Shown: piece after piece, positions 60,552 to 64,000 of the stretch
Layout of the letters: every line of letters begins with the position of its first letter
How positions within the stretch are numbered: position 1 is the first letter of the stretch
Source of the DNA: Barnesiella propionica
GTDB lineage: Bacteria > Bacteroidota > Bacteroidia > Bacteroidales > Barnesiellaceae
DNA length: 64,000 nucleotides
Assembly: GCF_025567045.1 (NCBI RefSeq)
Contig: NZ_JAOQJK010000004.1
Location: 124,001-188,000, forward strand
Reading direction: 5' to 3'
Notes under the pieces: model-generated
Database searches by the model: none
Told to the model about the DNA's origin: nothing
Seen by the model: only the letters and a program-made list of their open reading frames with translations
Position numbers and translations under genes: made by a program

Positions 60552-61250
60552 ATGGGTAAACTGACAAAAAATCAAAAGTTAGCTTTCGACAAAATTGAAG
60601 CAGGGAAGGCCTACTCACTCAAGGAAGCATCACAGTTGGTAAAGGATATTACTTATACTAAATTTGATTCTTCCCTTGATATAGATGTACGTTTAGGTGT
60701 AGATCCACGTAAAGCAAACCAGATGGTAAGAGGCGTAGTCTCTTTACCTCATGGAACCGGAAAACAGGTACGCGTTCTTGTATTGTGTACTCCCGATGCC
60801 GAAGCAGATGCTAAGGCCGCTGGTGCAGATTACGTTGGTCTGGATGAATATATCGATAAAATCAAATCTGGTTGGACCGATATTGATGTTATCATCACCA
60901 TGCCTGCTATCATGGGTAAAATTGGTGCCCTGGGTCGTGTATTAGGTCCTCGTGGCTTGATGCCTAATCCTAAGAGTGGTACTGTGACTACCGATGTCGC
61001 TAAAGCTGTTAAAGAAGTAAAGCAAGGTAAGATCGACTTTAAAGTTGATAAAAACGGTATCGTACACGCCTCAATAGGTAAAGTTTCGTTTACTGCTGAT
61101 CAAATAAGGGATAATGCAAGAGAATTTATTTCTACCTTGATTAAGTTGAAACCTACTGCTGCTAAAGGTGCTTATATAAAGAGCATTTTTCTTTCGAGTA
61201 CAATGAGCCCGGGTATTAAAATCGAGCCTAAATCAGTTGATGAGATTTAA
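60552..61250 (+). CDS. rplA: 50S ribosomal protein L1
   Basis: 232 residues. Signatures are [33 protein letters not shown], and the central [26 protein letters not shown] (ribosomal L1 signature). It forms the L1 stalk and often regulates its own operon. Ends 11 bases before rplJ. Confidence 0.98.
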   Translation: MGKLTKNQKLAFDKIEAGKAYSLKEASQLVKDITYTKFDSSLDIDVRLGVDPRKANQMVRGVVSLPHGTGKQVRVLVLCTPDAEADAKAAGADYVGLDEYIDKIKSGWTDIDVIITMPAIMGKIGALGRVLGPRGLMPNPKSGTVTTDVAKAVKEVKQGKIDFKVDKNGIVHASIGKVSFTADQIRDNAREFISTLIKLKPTAAKGAYIKSIFLSSTMSPGIKIEPKSVDEI

Positions 61251-61261
61251 AAAATTGAATT

Positions 61262-61777
61262 ATGAGAAAGGAAGATAAAAGCACAGTTATTGAGCAAATA
61301 GCAGATACTATAAAAGAGTACAACTGCTTCTACTTGACTGAAACGGCCTCTTTGGATGCTGAAAAAACAAGTGCACTTCGTCGTGCTTGTTTCAAAGAAG
61401 GTATCAAATTGATGGTTGTAAAAAACACCTTGCTTCATAAAGCAATGGAAAGTCTTGACGTGGATTATTCTCCGCTGTACGAGACTTTGAAAGGATCTAC
61501 AACTATTATGTTCTCTAATGTTGGTAATGCACCGGCTAAATTGATTAAGGAATTTACGAAAACTTCGGATCTTCCTGCATTAAAAGCCGCATATGTAGAA
61601 GAAAGTTTCTATATAGGAGCTAACCAACTTGACTCTTTGGTTGCTATTAAGAGCAAAAACGAACTTATTGCTGATGTTATCGCATTGTTACAATCGCCTG
61701 TTAAGAACGTTGTATCTGCACTTCAGTCAGGTGGTTCAACAATTCACGGAGTATTACAGACACTCTCTGAAAGATAA
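61262..61777 (+). CDS. rplJ: 50S ribosomal protein L10
   Basis: 171 residues. MRKEDKSTVIEQIADTIKEYN, then FYLTETASLDAEKTSALRRACFKEGIKLMVVKNTL-type core are typical. The C-terminal helix binds L7/L12 dimers. It starts only 11 bases after rplA, so the long L10 leader known from E. coli is not present in the intergenic region. Confidence 0.97.
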   Translation: MRKEDKSTVIEQIADTIKEYNCFYLTETASLDAEKTSALRRACFKEGIKLMVVKNTLLHKAMESLDVDYSPLYETLKGSTTIMFSNVGNAPAKLIKEFTKTSDLPALKAAYVEESFYIGANQLDSLVAIKSKNELIADVIALLQSPVKNVVSALQSGGSTIHGVLQTLSER

Positions 61778-61825
61778 TTTTATTACAGTAAAAATTAGAT
61801 TAAATAACATTTAAATCATACAAAA

Positions 61826-62197
61826 ATGGCAGATTTAAAAGCTTTTGCAGAACAATTAGTTAACTTGACCGTAAAGGAAGTAAACGAACTTGCTCAAATT
61901 TTGAAAGAAGAGTATAACATTGAACCTGCTGCTGCAGCTGTTGCTGTTGCTGCTCCTGCTGCTGCTGGTGCAGCTGCTGAGGAAAAATCAGCATTCGATG
62001 TAGTTTTGAAAGCCGCTGGTGCTAACAAACTTGCAATTGTTAAATTGGTTAAAGAACTCACCGGTCTTGGCTTGAAAGAAGCTAAAGATTTAGTTGACGG
62101 TGCTCCTAGCAACATTAAAGAAGGACTTGCTAAAGCTGAAGCTGAAGCATTGAAAAAACAACTTGAAGAAGCTGGAGCTGAAGTTGAACTTAAATAG
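61826..62197 (+). CDS. rplL: 50S ribosomal protein L7/L12
   Basis: 123 residues. An N-terminal dimerisation domain ([23 protein letters not shown]), an alanine-rich hinge ([20 protein letters not shown]) and the C-terminal domain [20 protein letters not shown] and [15 protein letters not shown] form the standard protein. It recruits translation GTPases. An attenuator-like hairpin follows before rpoB. Confidence 0.98.
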   Translation: MADLKAFAEQLVNLTVKEVNELAQILKEEYNIEPAAAAVAVAAPAAAGAAAEEKSAFDVVLKAAGANKLAIVKLVKELTGLGLKEAKDLVDGAPSNIKEGLAKAEAEALKKQLEEAGAEVELK

Positions 62198-62224
62198 TAT
62201 TATACTTGTAAAAACAAGTATTTT

Positions 62225-62260
62225 GGTTAGGAATCCTCGAAGGAGGGTTCTTAACCTTTT
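62225..62260 (+). terminator. Attenuator-like hairpin between rplL and rpoB
   Basis: A 14-bp stem, GGTTAGGAATCCTC (62225-62238) with GAGGGTTCTTAACC (62243-62256), with two G-U wobbles and loop GAAG, followed by TTTTGTG. In E. coli a partial terminator at this same place sets the ratio of ribosomal protein to RNA polymerase; the same role is likely here. Confidence 0.75.
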
Positions 62261-62301
62261 GTGTCTATTTTAATATTAAGTTCACTTAATCCATATTTTA
62301 A

Positions 62302-64000
62302 ATGTCTTCAAACATAGGTAAACAACGGGTTAATTTTGCTTCAATTAAAAATCCTCTCCCTTATCCGGATTTTCTTGAGGTTCAATTGAAGTCATTTCAA
62401 GACTTTCTCCAACTTGATACACCCCCCGAAAAAAGAAAGAATGAGGGTTTGTACAAAGTGTTCGCAGAAAATTTTCCTATAGCGGACACACGTAACAATT
62501 TTGTCCTCGAATTTTTGGATTATTACATCGATCCGCCGAGATATACTATCGACGAATGTATCGAAAGAGGTTTAACATACAGCGTTCCTTTAAAGGCAAA
62601 GCTGAAGTTGTACTGTACAGATCCCGATCATGAAGATTTTGCGACTGTGATTCAGGATGTGTATCTGGGGCCTATTCCATACATGACAGAAAAAGGTACT
62701 TTTGTTATCAACGGTGCAGAACGTGTCGTTGTTTCCCAGTTGCACCGTTCGCCCGGTGTTTTCTTCGGACAGAGTACTCATGCAAACGGAACGAAGTTGT
62801 ATTCGGCCCGTATAATCCCCTTCAGAGGTTCTTGGATTGAGTTTGCTACAGACATTAATAATGTCATGTATGCATATATCGATCGTAAGAAGAAATTGCC
62901 TGTTACCACTTTGCTTCGTGCAATAGGATTCGAGAGCGATAGGGATATCCTTGAGATTTTTGGCCTTGCCGAAGAAATGAAGGTGAACAAAACCAATATG
63001 AAGAAGGCTATCGGCCGTCGGTTGGCAGCCCGTGTATTGAAGACTTGGGTGGAAGATTTTGTGGATGAAGATACAGGTGAAGTTGTCTCTATCGAGCGTA
63101 ATGAAGTTGTTATCGATCGTGAAACCGTTCTGGAAGAAGATCATATTAACGAAATACTCGAGTCTGGCGTACAAAATATTCTTTTGCACAAGGAAGACAG
63201 CAATGCCTCTGATTATTCGATTATTTTCAATACGCTGCAGAAAGACTCCTCTAACTCGGAGAAGGAAGCAGTGCTGTATATATACCGTCAGCTTCGTAAT
63301 GCCGAGCCGGCCGATGACGCCAGCGCTCGCGAGGTTATCACTAACCTGTTCTTTTCTGAAAAGAGATATGATCTGGGTGAGGTAGGACGTTACAGGATTA
63401 ACAAGAAATTGAATCTGAGTACTCCTCCTGATGTGAAAGTTCTTACGAAAGAAGACATTATTGAGATTATTAAATATCTCATTGAATTGATCAATTCAAA
63501 AACCGATGTAGATGATATCGACCACTTGAGTAACCGTCGTGTTCGTACGGTAGGAGAGCAGTTGTATAATCAGTTTGGCGTAGGTCTGGCCCGTATGTCG
63601 CGCACAATTCGCGAGCGTATGAACGTGCGGGATAACGAGGTATTCACCCCGATAGACCTGATCAATGCTAAAACTATTTCATCGGTTATCAATACATTTT
63701 TCGGAACGAATGCGTTGTCACAGTTTATGGACCAGACCAATCCTCTGGCCGAGATGACGCATAAACGCCGTATGTCGGCGCTGGGGCCTGGCGGTCTTTC
63801 CCGCGAGCGTGCCGGTTTCGAGGTGCGGGACGTACATTATACGCATTATGGCCGTCTCTGTCCTATCGAAACTCCTGAAGGGCCTAATATCGGTCTTATA
63901 TCTTCATTGTGTGTATATGCGAAGATTAATGATCTCGGTTTTATTGAAACACCTTACCGTAAGGTAGAGAACGGAAAAGTAGATTTGAGCGAGGAAGGTA
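62302..64000 (+). CDS. rpoB: DNA-directed RNA polymerase subunit beta (partial, C-terminus outside window)
   Basis: 566 residues are visible from [18 protein letters not shown] and the frame is open at the right edge. Signatures include [19 protein letters not shown] and the rifampicin-binding cluster [20 protein letters not shown] followed by [20 protein letters not shown]. The residues at the known resistance positions (Q513, D516, H526, S531 in E. coli numbering) are the wild-type ones, so nothing suggests resistance. Last gene of the block, expected to be followed by rpoC. Confidence 0.98.
   Translation, partial: MSSNIGKQRVNFASIKNPLPYPDFLEVQLKSFQDFLQLDTPPEKRKNEGLYKVFAENFPIADTRNNFVLEFLDYYIDPPRYTIDECIERGLTYSVPLKAKLKLYCTDPDHEDFATVIQDVYLGPIPYMTEKGTFVINGAERVVVSQLHRSPGVFFGQSTHANGTKLYSARIIPFRGSWIEFATDINNVMYAYIDRKKKLPVTTLLRAIGFESDRDILEIFGLAEEMKVNKTNMKKAIGRRLAARVLKTWVEDFVDEDTGEVVSIERNEVVIDRETVLEEDHINEILESGVQNILLHKEDSNASDYSIIFNTLQKDSSNSEKEAVLYIYRQLRNAEPADDASAREVITNLFFSEKRYDLGEVGRYRINKKLNLSTPPDVKVLTKEDIIEIIKYLIELINSKTDVDDIDHLSNRRVRTVGEQLYNQFGVGLARMSRTIRERMNVRDNEVFTPIDLINAKTISSVINTFFGTNALSQFMDQTNPLAEMTHKRRMSALGPGGLSRERAGFEVRDVHYTHYGRLCPIETPEGPNIGLISSLCVYAKINDLGFIETPYRKVENGKVDLSEEG

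Noticed and set aside
61894-62115. 73-codon minus-strand frame with alanine/serine repeats
   Set aside because: It is the complement of the alanine-rich hinge of rplL.

Overview
The window looks like a chromosome segment from a Bacteroidales-type bacterium (phylum Bacteroidota). The evidence is the recurrent promoter box TAnnTTTG, sometimes with TTTG about 18-20 bases upstream. Shine-Dalgarno sites are mostly absent before genes. Bacteroidota-typical families are present (DUF6242-like and DUF4878-like lipoproteins, a PepSY-like secreted protein, a carboxypeptidase-regulatory-domain TonB receptor, the BamA-Skp-Skp-MurI cluster). Genus cannot be set from sequence alone. No insertion sequence, prophage or CRISPR array is visible, and the gene order looks like ordinary core chromosome.

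Layout. 1-10 kb: a partial LptF/LptG permease, a START-like protein, the acetate-producing pair pta-ackA, an atypical Fpg-like glycosylase, a CaCA cation antiporter, a membrane zinc peptidase, a secreted transglutaminase-like protein, hisS and a GNAT acetyltransferase. 10-15.5 kb: an FkbM methyltransferase and the anaerobic glycerol-3-phosphate dehydrogenase operon glpABC. 15.5-18.3 kb: a remnant of an IPT/TIG-domain protein, two small secreted proteins and a membrane-anchored AraC-type regulator. 18.6-22 kb: tRNA-CAU, rubredoxin (too short for most ORF filters) and a glycosyltransferase / flippase-like / FHA operon. 22-26 kb: a PepSY-like protein with a two-component system, then an AI-2E family transporter. 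26-32 kb: a tripartite RND efflux operon behind a palindrome-rich leader. 32-37 kb: a polytopic membrane protein with a GT2 glycosyltransferase, then a histidine-rich mini protein followed by a TonB-dependent receptor. 37-44 kb: tRNA-Leu and tRNA-Gly, a Rieske-like lipoprotein overlapping an aldo/keto reductase, argH, an SRPBCC protein, pyrE, comF, recX and prmC, with divergent ribD. 45-53 kb: a DUF6242-like lipoprotein, then the envelope cluster (beta-barrel protein, uppS, bamA, two Skp/OmpH chaperones, murI) and an S4-domain protein. 53-56 kb: a gamma carbonic anhydrase-like protein and aminopeptidase P. 56-64 kb: the translation/transcription block rpsU, xerC fused in frame to hpf, four tRNAs, tuf, tRNA-Trp, secE, nusG, rplKAJL and the start of rpoB.

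How the parts fit. pta-ackA, glpABC and rubredoxin suit an anaerobic, fermentative lifestyle. uppS, bamA, skp, murI and lptF/G serve envelope assembly. The last 8 kb is growth-related. The most unusual items are the in-frame XerC-HPF fusion, which one extra base could explain; the Rieske-like lipoprotein with its histidine ligands replaced; the His-rich protein beside a Cys-motif TonB receptor; the Fpg-like protein without the catalytic proline position; a perfect 40-bp palindrome between convergent genes; and two tRNAs with non-canonical structural pairs.
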